DNA of 64,000 bases from CAIVPM01 sp964615145 (GCA_964615145.1 CAZTOP010000009.1:16348-80347); one strand, 5' to 3'; counted from the first letter of the stretch, positions 36,105 to 46,221 are shown. Program-made: numbers and translations. The notes: a model not told the origin generated them from the sequence alone.

Positions 36105-38987
36105 ATGGCGATGAAATTTTTTTTCGTACTTCTATTTTTACCATTAATATCATTCAGTCAAAACACAATTGGCTTTCCCGATGTTATTAATTACAACAAA
36201 CAAGTTTACAATGGAGGACTACAAAACTGGGATATTAAACAAGATAAAAATGATATTATTTACATTGCAAATAACGAAGGATTATTAACCTTTGATGGTA
36301 CTTATTGGAATTTATACCCATTGCCCAATAAAACAATTGTAAGGTCAGTAGCAATTGGGCTAAATAATAAAATATATGTTGGTGGACAAGATGAAATCGG
36401 ATATTTTTCCCCAACGCAAAATGGAAAACTCCTTTATCACTCCCTAACAAATTTTATAGCGGATAAAGACAAAAATTTTGGCGACGTCTGGGATATCGTT
36501 GTTTCGCAGGATGCTGTATTCTTTCGGTCGTCTAGCAAAATTTATAAATTTATTAATGAATCTGTTGCTGTTTTTGCTGCATCGTCTGAATGGACTTATT
36601 TAGGTTTTTGCAACAATAAACTAATTGCTCACGACTATCAAGTTGGTTTGTTAACATTCGAAAATAGCAATTGGAATCAAATTGAAGCTCAAAATAGCTT
36701 ACCAACTAACGACCCAATTACAAGCGTTATGCCATTATCGGGCAATAGAATGCTAATAACAACCTTAAAAAATGGCATTTTTTTACTATCAAAAAATCAG
36801 ATTTCTAAATTAAGTACACCCAATAATCTGCTTTTTCAAAATAGCAGAATTTATTCAGCTACACAAGTTAATAAAGATTGGTTTGCCCTTGCTACAACTT
36901 CTGGTGGCATTTATATTATTGATACGCTTGGCAGTATTATTCAAAGTTTTTCAATAAAAGAAAGATTACAAAACAATAATGTATTAAGTATTTTTTTAGA
37001 CAAAGAAAATAATTTATGGCTAGGTTTAGATAATGGAATTGACCTAATTGTATATAACAGTGCTATTAAAAACATTAATCCTTTATCTGAAGATGCCTCT
37101 GGCTACACTTCAATTATTTATGACAATAAATTGTTTATGGGTACTTCAAATGGATTATATAGTGTGCCTTTACAACAACATAAAGATTTAAGTTTTAACA
37201 TCGGGAATTTTTCAACTATCGAAAACACAAAAGGGCAAACCTGGGGATTATCTAATATAAATAATCAGCTTTTACTAGGTCATCATGAGGGTGCTTTTAC
37301 CATAAAAAACAACAAAGCAATACCCATAAATTTCAATATTGGCACTTGGAATTTTAACCCAATATCAACAAGCTATTCCAGCCCTAAAATTATTGTTGGC
37401 AACTATAAAGGGTTATCCTATTTCAACTTTAATAATAATGAATTTAGTGTAGGAGAATCTATTCCTGATTTTAATGAATCATCTAGGTTTGTAGCAATTG
37501 ATAAATTTGATAATATCTGGGTTTCACATCCATATCACGGTGTATATAAAATTTCAAAAAATAACATTGGCGAAACAAAAAGAACTATTTATACCAATAA
37601 TAAAGGCCTGCCATCTTTACTTAATAATCATATTTATAAACTAAGAAATGAGGTTGTTGTAGCTACAGAAAAAGGTATTTATATCTATAATTATTCTAAA
37701 GATATTTTTGAACCATCTCTATTTTACAAAAATATTTTGGGAGATCAAAGTATTAGATATGTTAAAGAAGATACCTATGGTAATGCCTGGTTTATTCATA
37801 ATAAAATGGTTGGTGTTATTGATTTTTCTACAAAAATTCCTAAAGTCATCTACTTCCCAGAGTTAAATAATAAAATACTAAGTGGCTTTGAGTGTATTTA
37901 TCCTGTTGATAGTAACAATATTTTTATTGGTGGCGAAAAGGGATTTTTTCATTTAAACTACGAAAAATATAAAAAAAACATTCCTGTACTAAAAGTTCAA
38001 ATTCGAAATATTAGAGTTACAGATAAAAAAGACAGCACCATTTTTGGAGGTTATTTTGATGGGAGTTTTGAAAAAAATATTCCAAATATTAGTTATGGTT
38101 GGAAATCATTGCGTTTTGAATTTTCATCCACACTGTATGGTTACCAATCTAATTTAGAGTATAGCTACAGATTAAAGGGTTTTGATGATAGTTGGTCTGT
38201 ATGGACAAAAAGAACTGAAAAAGAATATACCAACCTGCCAGATGGCAAATACACTTTTGAAGTAAAAGTTAGAAATAATTTAGGAAACGAATCTGCTATT
38301 ACTTCTTATTCAATTGCTATTTTACCTCCTTGGTATAAATCTATTTGGGCAAAAATGTTATATCTTTTAATTATTGGAATATGTATTTTTTTATTTGACA
38401 GATATCAAAAAAATAAATTCAAAATTCAGCTAGAAAAGCAACGAAAAGAACAAGAAAAGCAATTGTACATTCTTGAATTAGAAAGAAGTAAAGCCGAAAG
38501 CGAAATTATTGCTTTGAAAAATGAAAAATTAGAATCAGATATCGATTTTAAAAATTCAGAATTGGCATCATCGGCAATGCACCTAGTAAAAAAAGGAGAG
38601 TTACTTTCAAAGCTAAAAGGAGAACTTAGTCACATTATGAGAGCCTACGACAATCCGCAAGCTACTGCTGAAATAAAAAAATTGCTCAAAAGCCTTGGAG
38701 AAGATGAAAATATAGATAAAGAATGGGAGGCATTTTCGGTACACTTTGACAGAGTTCATAACGATTTTTTAGTTGCCCTAAAAGAAAAACATCCCACTAT
38801 TACACCAACAGAACTTAAACTTTCTGCTTATTTAAATATGAATTTAAGCACAAAAGAAATAGCACAATTAATGAATATTTCGGTAAGAGGTGTTGAAATA
38901 AGTAGATACAGACTAAGAAAAAAGTTAGAAATTCCGTCCGAAACAAGTCTGTTTGATTATATGGTCACTATTCAAAAAAAGAAATAG
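36105..38987 (+). CDS. Membrane-bound reg_prop / Y_Y_Y / LuxR-type regulator
   Basis: A 960-aa sensor-regulator. It has a signal (about 1-18), beta-propeller repeats (about 25-650, for example DKENNLWLGLDNGI and DKFDNIWVSHPYHGVYKI), a Y_Y_Y domain (about 664-738, YSYRLKGFDDSWSVWT), one transmembrane helix (about 746-765), a charged coiled coil (about 770-850), and a C-terminal LuxR-type HTH (about 897-955) with TPTELKLSAYLNMNLSTKEI and GVEISRYRLRKKL. No histidine kinase or receiver domain is present, so it is a one-component transmembrane transcription factor and not a hybrid system. Divergent from the glucan-binding genes, it probably senses a periplasmic glycan. ATG 36111 is an alternative start. 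Confidence 0.88.
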   Translation: MAMKFFFVLLFLPLISFSQNTIGFPDVINYNKQVYNGGLQNWDIKQDKNDIIYIANNEGLLTFDGTYWNLYPLPNKTIVRSVAIGLNNKIYVGGQDEIGYFSPTQNGKLLYHSLTNFIADKDKNFGDVWDIVVSQDAVFFRSSSKIYKFINESVAVFAASSEWTYLGFCNNKLIAHDYQVGLLTFENSNWNQIEAQNSLPTNDPITSVMPLSGNRMLITTLKNGIFLLSKNQISKLSTPNNLLFQNSRIYSATQVNKDWFALATTSGGIYIIDTLGSIIQSFSIKERLQNNNVLSIFLDKENNLWLGLDNGIDLIVYNSAIKNINPLSEDASGYTSIIYDNKLFMGTSNGLYSVPLQQHKDLSFNIGNFSTIENTKGQTWGLSNINNQLLLGHHEGAFTIKNNKAIPINFNIGTWNFNPISTSYSSPKIIVGNYKGLSYFNFNNNEFSVGESIPDFNESSRFVAIDKFDNIWVSHPYHGVYKISKNNIGETKRTIYTNNKGLPSLLNNHIYKLRNEVVVATEKGIYIYNYSKDIFEPSLFYKNILGDQSIRYVKEDTYGNAWFIHNKMVGVIDFSTKIPKVIYFPELNNKILSGFECIYPVDSNNIFIGGEKGFFHLNYEKYKKNIPVLKVQIRNIRVTDKKDSTIFGGYFDGSFEKNIPNISYGWKSLRFEFSSTLYGYQSNLEYSYRLKGFDDSWSVWTKRTEKEYTNLPDGKYTFEVKVRNNLGNESAITSYSIAILPPWYKSIWAKMLYLLIIGICIFLFDRYQKNKFKIQLEKQRKEQEKQLYILELERSKAESEIIALKNEKLESDIDFKNSELASSAMHLVKKGELLSKLKGELSHIMRAYDNPQATAEIKKLLKSLGEDENIDKEWEAFSVHFDRVHNDFLVALKEKHPTITPTELKLSAYLNMNLSTKEIAQLMNISVRGVEISRYRLRKKLEIPSETSLFDYMVTIQKKK

Positions 38988-39050
38988 GTGCAATTTTTTG
39001 TCAAAAAAAGCATTAAACCGATTCTTATTTTAATACCTACACAACTCTTT

Positions 39051-39058
39051 TATATTTG
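39051..39058 (+). promoter_or_regulatory. Putative -7 element of ffh
   Basis: TATATTTG matches TAnnTTTG and lies about 84 bp before the ffh ATG, leaving a leader of about 75 nt. The -33 region is not clearly conserved. Confidence 0.4.
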
Positions 39059-39141
39059 CACACTTTATAAAAGTTATAGCGGTATTGTATTAGCTTCAAA
39101 TGTCATGAATCTAACAATACAAAACCTTAAACAATAAAACT

Positions 39142-40470
39142 ATGTTTCAAAACTTACAAGAAAGATTAGAATCTGCATTTAAAAATATTAAAGGTCAAGC
39201 AAGAATCACAGACCTAAATGTTGCCAATACAATTAAAGATATTAGAAGAGCTTTATTAGATGCCGATGTAAACTTTAAAATAGCTAAAGAATTTACAGAT
39301 AAAGTAAAAGAAAAAGCTGTTGGTACTAAAGTATTAAACGCTATTAACCCAAGCCAATTAATGGTAAAAATTGTTCAGGACGAATTAACTGAACTAATGG
39401 GTGGAGAACCTGCAGAATTCAATATTACAGGCAATCCTGCTGTTATTTTAGTAGCAGGTTTACAAGGTAGTGGTAAAACAACTTTTACAGGCAAACTTGC
39501 ACATTATTTAAAAACTCAAAAAAACAAAAATGTACTGGTTGTTGCAGCAGATATTTATCGCCCTGCAGCTATAGATCAATTAACCATTTTGGCAGAGCAA
39601 ATTGGCGTTGATATTTATAAAGAACCCGATACTAAAGATGCAGTTCTTATAGCTAAAAATGCCATCAAAGAAGCTAAAAATAAAAATAAAAATGTTGTTA
39701 TTATAGATACAGCTGGACGTTTAGCAGTAGATGAAGTAATGATGACCGAAGTAGCAGATATTAAAGCTGCCATTAAGCCTACAGAAATTTTATTTGTAGT
39801 TGATAGTATGACAGGGCAAGATGCTGTGAATACTGCTAAGGCTTTCAATGATAGATTGGACTTTAGTGGCGTTGTTTTAACCAAATTAGATGGCGATACA
39901 CGTGGTGGAGCTGCTATTTCTATTAAATATACTGTAAATAAACCTATCAAGTTTATGAGCAGTGGCGAAAAAATGGATACGCTCGATGTATTTTATCCTG
40001 ATAGGATGGCTCAGCGTATTTTGGGTATGGGTGATATAACATCATTGGTAGAAAAAGCACAACTACAATATGATGAAGTTGAAGCAAAAAAATTAGAGAA
40101 AAAAATTAAACAAAATAAATTCGATTTCCAAGATTTTTTAGACCAATTGCAACAAATAAAAAAAATGGGAAATCTAAAAGATTTAATGGGAATGATACCA
40201 GGCGTTGGAAAAGCTATTAAAGATGTTGATATTGACAATGATAGTTTTAAAGGAATAGAAGCTATGATAAAAAGTATGACTCCTGCAGAACGTACCAATC
40301 CAGATTTGATTAACCCTTCTCGAAAAGCTCGTATTGCAAAAGGTAGTGGCAAAAAGCTAGAGGAAGTAAACGCATTTATGAAACAATTTGAGCAAATGAA
40401 GCAAATGATGAAAATGATGAATAATATGCCTATGGGTGGCTTTCCTGGAATGAGAGGGTTTAGAAAATAA
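39142..40470 (+). CDS. ffh: Signal recognition particle protein Ffh
   Basis: GTPase of the signal recognition particle; binds signal sequences of nascent membrane proteins and docks on FtsY. The 442-aa protein has the N domain (1-85), the G domain with G1 GLQGSGKTTFTGKLA (about 107-121), G3 DTAGRLAVDE (about 189-198) and TKLDGDTRGGAA (about 247-258), and a methionine-rich M domain ending MMKMMNNMPMGGFPGMRG. The M domain starts around residue 300. It stands alone and is closed by a strong terminator shared with convergent prs. Confidence 0.98.
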   Translation: MFQNLQERLESAFKNIKGQARITDLNVANTIKDIRRALLDADVNFKIAKEFTDKVKEKAVGTKVLNAINPSQLMVKIVQDELTELMGGEPAEFNITGNPAVILVAGLQGSGKTTFTGKLAHYLKTQKNKNVLVVAADIYRPAAIDQLTILAEQIGVDIYKEPDTKDAVLIAKNAIKEAKNKNKNVVIIDTAGRLAVDEVMMTEVADIKAAIKPTEILFVVDSMTGQDAVNTAKAFNDRLDFSGVVLTKLDGDTRGGAAISIKYTVNKPIKFMSSGEKMDTLDVFYPDRMAQRILGMGDITSLVEKAQLQYDEVEAKKLEKKIKQNKFDFQDFLDQLQQIKKMGNLKDLMGMIPGVGKAIKDVDIDNDSFKGIEAMIKSMTPAERTNPDLINPSRKARIAKGSGKKLEEVNAFMKQFEQMKQMMKMMNNMPMGGFPGMRGFRK

Positions 40471-40487
40471 GATATCCCTTAGGCGTT

Positions 40488-40530
40488 AACGAGAGGAGGT
40501 TTTCAAATTGAAAACCTCCTCTCGTTTTAA
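40488..40530. terminator. Bidirectional intrinsic terminator
   Basis: CGAGAGGAGGTTTTCAA pairs with TTGAAAACCTCCTCTCG around a one-base loop, with a T tract on one side and A-rich DNA on the other. It lies between convergent ffh and prs. Confidence 0.92.
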
Positions 40531-40548
40531 AATTTGTAAATAAACAAT

Positions 40549-41496
40549 TTATCGCTTAATCTGACTATGTACAAATAGGCTGGTAATACTTTTATTTTCT
40601 GCAGCGTTTCTAATAGCAATAGCAAATAAATCTGCTACTGAAATGACCTTTATTTTTGATGTTTCACTTTTTAGTGGGATTGTATCACAAACAACTAACT
40701 CTTTCAATACACTATTTTCAATATTTTCATACGCCTTTCCGCTTAAAACAGGATGTGTACAAAAAGCCCTTACACTTGTAGCCCCTTTTTCCATCAAAAG
40801 TCCTGCACTTTTTGCTAATGTGCCACCTGTATCGCAAATATCGTCTATCAAAACAACATCTTTTCCTACTACATCTCCAATTACAACCATGCTGGCAATT
40901 TCATTGGCTCGCTTTCTGTGTTTATCGCAAATAACCATTGGTGCATTAAAAAAACTTGCTAGCTCTCTAACTCTATTGGTGCTACCTACATCTGGAGCAG
41001 CGAAACACAAGTTTTCTAATTTTAAGTTTTCTATGTAAGGAATAAAAATTGCGGAACTGTCTAAATGATCTACTGGTACATCAAAGAAAGCTTGTATTTG
41101 AGGGGCGTGTAAATCCATTGTAATAACCCTGTTTGCTCCTGCTGCCTCTATTAAAGTTGCCAAAAGTTTACTACCAATTGCAACACGTGGCTTATCTTTT
41201 CTATCTTGTCTGGCATAACCATAATATGGCAGTACAGCAACAATTTTATAAGCACTTGCTCTTTTAGCAGCATCAATCATTAACAATAACTCCATTAAAT
41301 TTTCGGCTGGAGAGTAGGTACTTTGTACCAAAAAAACATAGTCGCCTCGAATACTTTCTAAAAAAACTGGCTGTATTTCGCCATCACTGAATTTTTGAAT
41401 ATTAACTTTTCCAAGTTTGGCTCCAAAGCTTTTGGCAATTTTTTCAGCTAATTGTTGGGAGCCTGTACCTGCAAAAATTTTGACTGAAGGAATCAT
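40549..41496 (-). CDS. prs: Ribose-phosphate pyrophosphokinase
   Basis: Makes PRPP from ribose 5-phosphate and ATP for nucleotide, His and Trp synthesis. The 315-aa protein is full-length for the family. Motifs are FAGTGSQQLAEKIA and FSDGEIQPVFLESIRG at the N-terminus, the class I signature MDLHAPQIQAFFDVPVDHL (about 128-146), and the PRPP-binding loop VVLIDDICDTGGTLAKSA (about 216-233). It is monocistronic, with about 120 bp upstream before the GT9 gene. Confidence 0.97.
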   Translation of the reverse strand: MIPSVKIFAGTGSQQLAEKIAKSFGAKLGKVNIQKFSDGEIQPVFLESIRGDYVFLVQSTYSPAENLMELLLMIDAAKRASAYKIVAVLPYYGYARQDRKDKPRVAIGSKLLATLIEAAGANRVITMDLHAPQIQAFFDVPVDHLDSSAIFIPYIENLKLENLCFAAPDVGSTNRVRELASFFNAPMVICDKHRKRANEIASMVVIGDVVGKDVVLIDDICDTGGTLAKSAGLLMEKGATSVRAFCTHPVLSGKAYENIENSVLKELVVCDTIPLKSETSKIKVISVADLFAIAIRNAAENKSITSLFVHSQIKR

Positions 41497-41615
41497 AAAA
41501 TTGGGGAATTGCTGCGAAGATAAGGTTGATGAATGAACAACAAAACCTTATTTATATTTATAGTCATCTATTTCATAAACATTAATGAACAAACGTTACA
41601 TTACAATAAAACTAG

Positions 41616-42656
41616 TTATTGTAACATTTGCTGAGCAGTAGCAACTATGGTATCAATGTTTTGAAGGTTCATACACTTAAAATGTTTTTTGGGGCAAGTA
41701 TCGTAGCCAATTTTTGTACAAGGTCTGCATTTTAAACTTGTAACTTCAAAAACTGCTTGAGGCATTTGCATATTTCCGTAGTAAGGTGTCATTCCAAAAC
41801 TTGGAACAGTATTGCCCCAAATTGATATAATTGGTTTTTTAAAAGCAGCAGCTATGTGCATTAAACCAGTATCATGTGTAATAATGAGTTTTGCCTTACG
41901 GACAATATCGGCACTTTCATTTAAACTAAATTTACCACAGGCGTTATATACGTGCCCTCTATCTACTTCAGCAATTTTTTCTCCAAAAGCAAAATCATCT
42001 TTTCCTCCTAATAAAATGATTGGAAAATGAATTTTAGTACATAATTCTTTCAGTTTTTCTACTGGCATTTTTTTAGTGCTATGTGCTGCACCAATTACAA
42101 TTCCAATATATCCAAATAAGTGAGAGGATGGCAAATCTGATTGTTTTACCTCGTCCAATTCTGGAATAAAATAATCTAATCCTCTTCCATCATTGGTTAT
42201 ATTAAATTTGTTTAAGGTTGCCATATACCTATCTACAATATGCACTTGAGGCATTGTATTTATTTTTAAGGCAGTTAGCAACCATTTATTAATATTTAGT
42301 TTATTGTATGCAAATGAGGGCAAATTCAACAACTTTTTTAACCTTAATGTTCTGGCATTGTGATGCAAGTCAATAATGAAATCATAGTTGTTAGATTTTA
42401 GCTCTCGCATCAACAAATCCCAGTCTTTATTGTATTCTATCACTTTGTCTACAAAAGGATTGCTATATAAAATACTTGCATATTGACCTTTGGTTGCAAA
42501 ATGTATTGTGCATCCTTCAAGTTGTTGTTTTAAACAACGAATAACAGGTGTTGTTAAAACGATGTCTCCAATAGAAGAAAATCGAACGATTAAAAACTTT
42601 AATGATTTCTTTTTTGCAGTAGAATGTAAAGCAGCGTTATCGGTATTTGATTGCAT
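41616..42656 (-). CDS. Glycosyltransferase family 9 protein (heptosyltransferase-like)
   Basis: A GT-B transferase of the WaaC/WaaF type that adds sugars to the LPS core. The 346-aa protein begins its catalytic fold at KFLIVRFSSIGDIVLTTPVI (about 20-39) and has donor-site KLIITHDTGLMHIAAAFKKP (about 256-275) and WGNTVPSFGM. A Cys-rich C-terminus (KCRPCTKIGYDTCPKKHFKC) is a feature I associate with Bacteroidota members. The sugar donor is uncertain; heptose or another core sugar is possible. The TonB receptor gene ends 62 bp upstream on the same strand. Confidence 0.9.
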   Translation of the reverse strand: MQSNTDNAALHSTAKKKSLKFLIVRFSSIGDIVLTTPVIRCLKQQLEGCTIHFATKGQYASILYSNPFVDKVIEYNKDWDLLMRELKSNNYDFIIDLHHNARTLRLKKLLNLPSFAYNKLNINKWLLTALKINTMPQVHIVDRYMATLNKFNITNDGRGLDYFIPELDEVKQSDLPSSHLFGYIGIVIGAAHSTKKMPVEKLKELCTKIHFPIILLGGKDDFAFGEKIAEVDRGHVYNACGKFSLNESADIVRKAKLIITHDTGLMHIAAAFKKPIISIWGNTVPSFGMTPYYGNMQMPQAVFEVTSLKCRPCTKIGYDTCPKKHFKCMNLQNIDTIVATAQQMLQ

Positions 42657-42718
42657 AATTATGTCAATAATAATTGATGTGCTGCAAACTAAACAAATTC
42701 TATTGAACTATTATGCGA

Positions 42719-44782
42719 TTAAAATTTATATGTTAATCCAACTTGTAAAGTTCTTGGTAAACCTGGATAATATCTTACGCCATAAGTACCATCTGCATTG
42801 GTTGCATAAATTTTATCAAACAAATTATTAATACCAATATTGAAGAAAAATTTCTTTATGCTAATGGTGGATTTTATATTGAATAAATCATAGCCTTCGT
42901 ACTGTTTTGTGTTTGAAGAATTGATTTGATAACTACCTACTTTATTCCATTCGGCAATAAATCTTAATCGATGAAAATTAGTAAAAGTGTATACCATATT
43001 TGCATAATGCAAATATTTTGGAGCACTGTTTATTTCATTACCATCATATTTAAAAACATTACCCATATAATCAACATCAGAGTATGTTTTAAAAGTGTGT
43101 TTTGCATAACTAGGATTATAATTAAGCTCAAAGGTTTCATTTGCATAATGCAATTGCAGTTCTATTCCTTTATGATTTGTTTTACCAGCATTTACAACCT
43201 GTGTTCCACTGCTTGTTATCACATTTATAAATTCATCCACACCATCCATATTGTATAAACTAATTTGTGCTGCAACATTTCTTTTTATAAATTTATAACC
43301 AATTTCTGTATTATAATATTTAGCAGGAGAAAGTTGCGGAGTAGTAGCTCCATTGCGATACATTTTTGATAAAGTTGGTGGCGTAAATCCTGTGCTAAAC
43401 TGTGCAAATACCGATTGTTGTTGACTTATTTGATATAGAACAGAAGCCTCGGGATTGATTGAATTAAATGAATTATTGCCCGATGCAGCACCACTAGAAT
43501 TGCCTGCCACTAGATAATTGGTAAAATTGTAAATCAAAATATCGCCTCTTAATCCAGCATATAACTTAAGCTTTTTTGATGCAGCATAATTAACAGCAGC
43601 ACTTGCAGCAATATTTTTTAAATTGGCTTTGTAATTTGTAATTAAACTGTCCTTACTATCATCATAACTTACATTGACACCAGCACTATTTTTATTTACC
43701 AAAATATAGTTAGATGTATATCTGTTATTAGGCGTAAAATCAAAATATAATGATTGACTAAAACTTAATTTACCATTTTTACTCAGTTTTGAATGATCTA
43801 CACTTAGCCCAAAACTTGTAAATTTATCTTTAGTAATTTGCCCTGTAAATGGTGGTGCATAACTAACTAAATAAAATGGATTTTGCTTTTCTTCAATAAT
43901 TCTATTAAAAGCAATGAAATTAAAATTATCAGCAGTTTTGCTTTTATGCTTCCATTGAAAAGTATTTCTGATGGCTAATGTTTTTCTGTCAGAAAACTTA
44001 TCGTAACTACTATAATTTCTTTTGTAAAAATTGGCACTATCATAACCATCTCTTTGGTCGCCAATATAATTAATAATATTATTTTGAAATACGAGTTCGT
44101 TATTGGCATCAATGGTTTTTTCTAATCTTAAACTAAAAGATTGTTTGCTGTAATCAAAATGTAAATCCCCATCAACCTTGCGTTGGGATTGATTAAAGTT
44201 GAAAAGTGTTTTCCATTTTCCTATGTTTGTTTTAGTTTGAACAGTTGCTTCCCATTGTCCAAATCCATTGCTTTGAAACGAAATTTCGTTATTAGCTTTT
44301 GTAAAACTATTTTGAATAAAATTCACAGATGCACCAACGCTTTGAGCTCCATAACCACTTGAAAAGGGACCTTTAACTATTTCTATTTTTTGAAGAGAAA
44401 ACCTGTTCAACTCCAACAATTCATTGTTATTAAAAATACCAACAGGCCTAAGTGGAATTCCATTTTCAAGATAATTATACAATGGGTCGTAACCCATTGG
44501 CAAACGAATAGACATAGCGTGCTGCTCGTTACCCATATCAACCATATAAACACCTGTAGCAGTGTTTAAAAATCCTTGCATTGTATTACTACCATTGGCT
44601 TTCAGCTTTTCTATCGAAAGGCTTTCTACTGTTCTGGCTGTACTAATAATTTTTAAATTAGGCTTTATGGTAATTAATACTTCATCTAAATATTTTTCCT
44701 TGGATGAATCGACTATATTTTTTTGTGCAAACAAAGAAACAGAACCTAATAAAACAACTGATAATAACAATCTCAACTTCAT
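42719..44782 (-). CDS. TonB-dependent outer-membrane receptor
   Basis: A 687-aa receptor: signal peptide (1-19, ending LFAQ), a TonB-box-like segment YLDEVLITIKP (about 30-40), plug domain with LNTATGVYMVDMG and VKGPFSSGYGAQSVGASVNF (about 135-154), and a 22-strand barrel ending in a terminal aromatic residue (GLTYKF). It lacks the N-terminal carboxypeptidase-D-like domain of SusC types and resembles siderophore, metal or vitamin receptors. No SusD partner is present. The upstream same-strand MFS carrier is separated by about 100 bp. The substrate is unknown. Confidence 0.9.
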   Translation of the reverse strand: MKLRLLLSVVLLGSVSLFAQKNIVDSSKEKYLDEVLITIKPNLKIISTARTVESLSIEKLKANGSNTMQGFLNTATGVYMVDMGNEQHAMSIRLPMGYDPLYNYLENGIPLRPVGIFNNNELLELNRFSLQKIEIVKGPFSSGYGAQSVGASVNFIQNSFTKANNEISFQSNGFGQWEATVQTKTNIGKWKTLFNFNQSQRKVDGDLHFDYSKQSFSLRLEKTIDANNELVFQNNIINYIGDQRDGYDSANFYKRNYSSYDKFSDRKTLAIRNTFQWKHKSKTADNFNFIAFNRIIEEKQNPFYLVSYAPPFTGQITKDKFTSFGLSVDHSKLSKNGKLSFSQSLYFDFTPNNRYTSNYILVNKNSAGVNVSYDDSKDSLITNYKANLKNIAASAAVNYAASKKLKLYAGLRGDILIYNFTNYLVAGNSSGAASGNNSFNSINPEASVLYQISQQQSVFAQFSTGFTPPTLSKMYRNGATTPQLSPAKYYNTEIGYKFIKRNVAAQISLYNMDGVDEFINVITSSGTQVVNAGKTNHKGIELQLHYANETFELNYNPSYAKHTFKTYSDVDYMGNVFKYDGNEINSAPKYLHYANMVYTFTNFHRLRFIAEWNKVGSYQINSSNTKQYEGYDLFNIKSTISIKKFFFNIGINNLFDKIYATNADGTYGVRYYPGLPRTLQVGLTYKF

Positions 44783-44884
44783 ATCTAAACTACTTTGCTA
44801 ACTTATAAGCCTGCAAAATAATACTCATTGATATGGATGATTATAATAATCGGGAAAGAATGACAATATTTTGACAAACGGTAA

Positions 44885-46105
44885 TTATTCTTCTACATAA
44901 TTCAAATCTTTACCAAATGTTTCTTGGGTAAAGATTAATGCTAGCGTAGATAAGCACATTACAACAACTCCAGTAATCCAGCCACTTTTAAAATAGCTAT
45001 AGTTTGTTTGCAATGAAGTAAATAAAATAGAAATTAATAACAAAGAGCCGCGTACCATATTTGGGATAGTTGTTGTGGCTGTAGCCCTAATATTGGTTCC
45101 AAATTGTTCGGCAGCCATAGTTACAAATAATGCCCAAAAGCCTGTGCCAAAGCCAAGTAAGGCACAAATCCAATAAAGCAATTCCGATGTTTTTCCTTGT
45201 AAATTGAAGAACAGAATAATTCCAATACATGCAATTATGTAAAATAAACCAACTGCTTTTTTTCTGCTTTTAAACCAATGGCTAATAAAACCAACCAGTA
45301 AATCACTAATAGCAATGGCTACATAAGCATACATTACAGCTTTTCCAGGGTCTATTTTACCAACAATATTCATTTCTTTTCCAAACTTGTCAGAAAAAGT
45401 AATTAAAATACCAATCACATACCAGGTTGGAATACCTATTAAAATGGCTTTAATATATTTTGAAAAACGTTTCCAGTTATTAATAAGCAAAAAGGCATTG
45501 CCCATATTTTTACTTCCACTTTTTGCACTATGAAACATTGATGATTCTAAAACGCCTGCACGCAAAAACAACAATAAAAAGCCCATTCCTCCACCAATAA
45601 AATAACACACACGCCAGTCAAAATTTTCTTTCATTATAAAAGCAAACACAGCACCTGTTAAACCAATACCTGCAACAACAGATGTTCCAAGTCCTCTTTT
45701 TTCTTTCGATAAAATTTCACTTACTAAAGTAATACTTGCACCAAGCTCTCCTGCTAAACCTATACCACTAAAGAATCTTACAGCTGCATACTGATTTACT
45801 GTTTCTACAAACCCATTTGCAATATTGCCAATAGAATATAAAATAATAGAGGCAAACAGCACTTTCATTCTGCCCAATTTATCGCCCAATATTCCCCAAA
45901 GAATACCACCAAGCAATAAACCAATCATTTGAATATTGATGATTTTTAAACCATAGCTGGCAATTTGGGCTTCATTCAATCCAATAGAATGTAAAGAGGG
46001 AACACGAATAATACTAAACAACAACAAATCGTAAATATCAACAAAATAGCCAAGTGCAGCAACAATTACAGGCAAACTTAAAATTCCATATTCTTTTTTG
46101 GTCAT
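44885..46105 (-). CDS. MFS transporter (metabolite:proton symporter type)
   Basis: A 406-aa permease with about 12 transmembrane helices. Typical MFS signatures are GGILWGILGDKLGRMKVLFA in the loop 2-3 region and the arrangement VRFFSGIGLAGELGASITLV near TM4. The N-terminus ALGYFVDIYDLLLFSIIRV resembles the metabolite:H+ symporter (MHS) branch, which carries organic acids or similar small molecules. It lies upstream of the TonB-dependent receptor gene on the same strand, so the two may act in sequence on one substrate, but co-transcription is not proven. Confidence 0.87.
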   Translation of the reverse strand: MTKKEYGILSLPVIVAALGYFVDIYDLLLFSIIRVPSLHSIGLNEAQIASYGLKIINIQMIGLLLGGILWGILGDKLGRMKVLFASIILYSIGNIANGFVETVNQYAAVRFFSGIGLAGELGASITLVSEILSKEKRGLGTSVVAGIGLTGAVFAFIMKENFDWRVCYFIGGGMGFLLLFLRAGVLESSMFHSAKSGSKNMGNAFLLINNWKRFSKYIKAILIGIPTWYVIGILITFSDKFGKEMNIVGKIDPGKAVMYAYVAIAISDLLVGFISHWFKSRKKAVGLFYIIACIGIILFFNLQGKTSELLYWICALLGFGTGFWALFVTMAAEQFGTNIRATATTTIPNMVRGSLLLISILFTSLQTNYSYFKSGWITGVVVMCLSTLALIFTQETFGKDLNYVEE

Positions 46106-46163
46106 ATAGCAAGTTCGTTAAAGCAACGAATATAAACCAACTAAAGAAAATTGTTTTGTATAA

Positions 46164-46198
46164 TAAAAAAAGAGACCCGCTGTACAGCAAGTCTCTTT
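46164..46198 (-). terminator. Intrinsic terminator after the ompA-like gene
   Basis: AAAGAGAC pairs with GTCTCTTT, with the inner inverted repeat GCTGTACAGC inside the loop. A T-rich run follows on the minus strand. It lies just past the OmpA gene stop at 46222. Confidence 0.8.
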
Positions 46199-46221
46199 CA
46201 AAATCCATCAAACAAAAAAGC

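Noticed and set aside
36105..38987. Hybrid two-component system
   Set aside because: No histidine kinase, phosphoacceptor His or receiver domain is present between the TM helix and the HTH.
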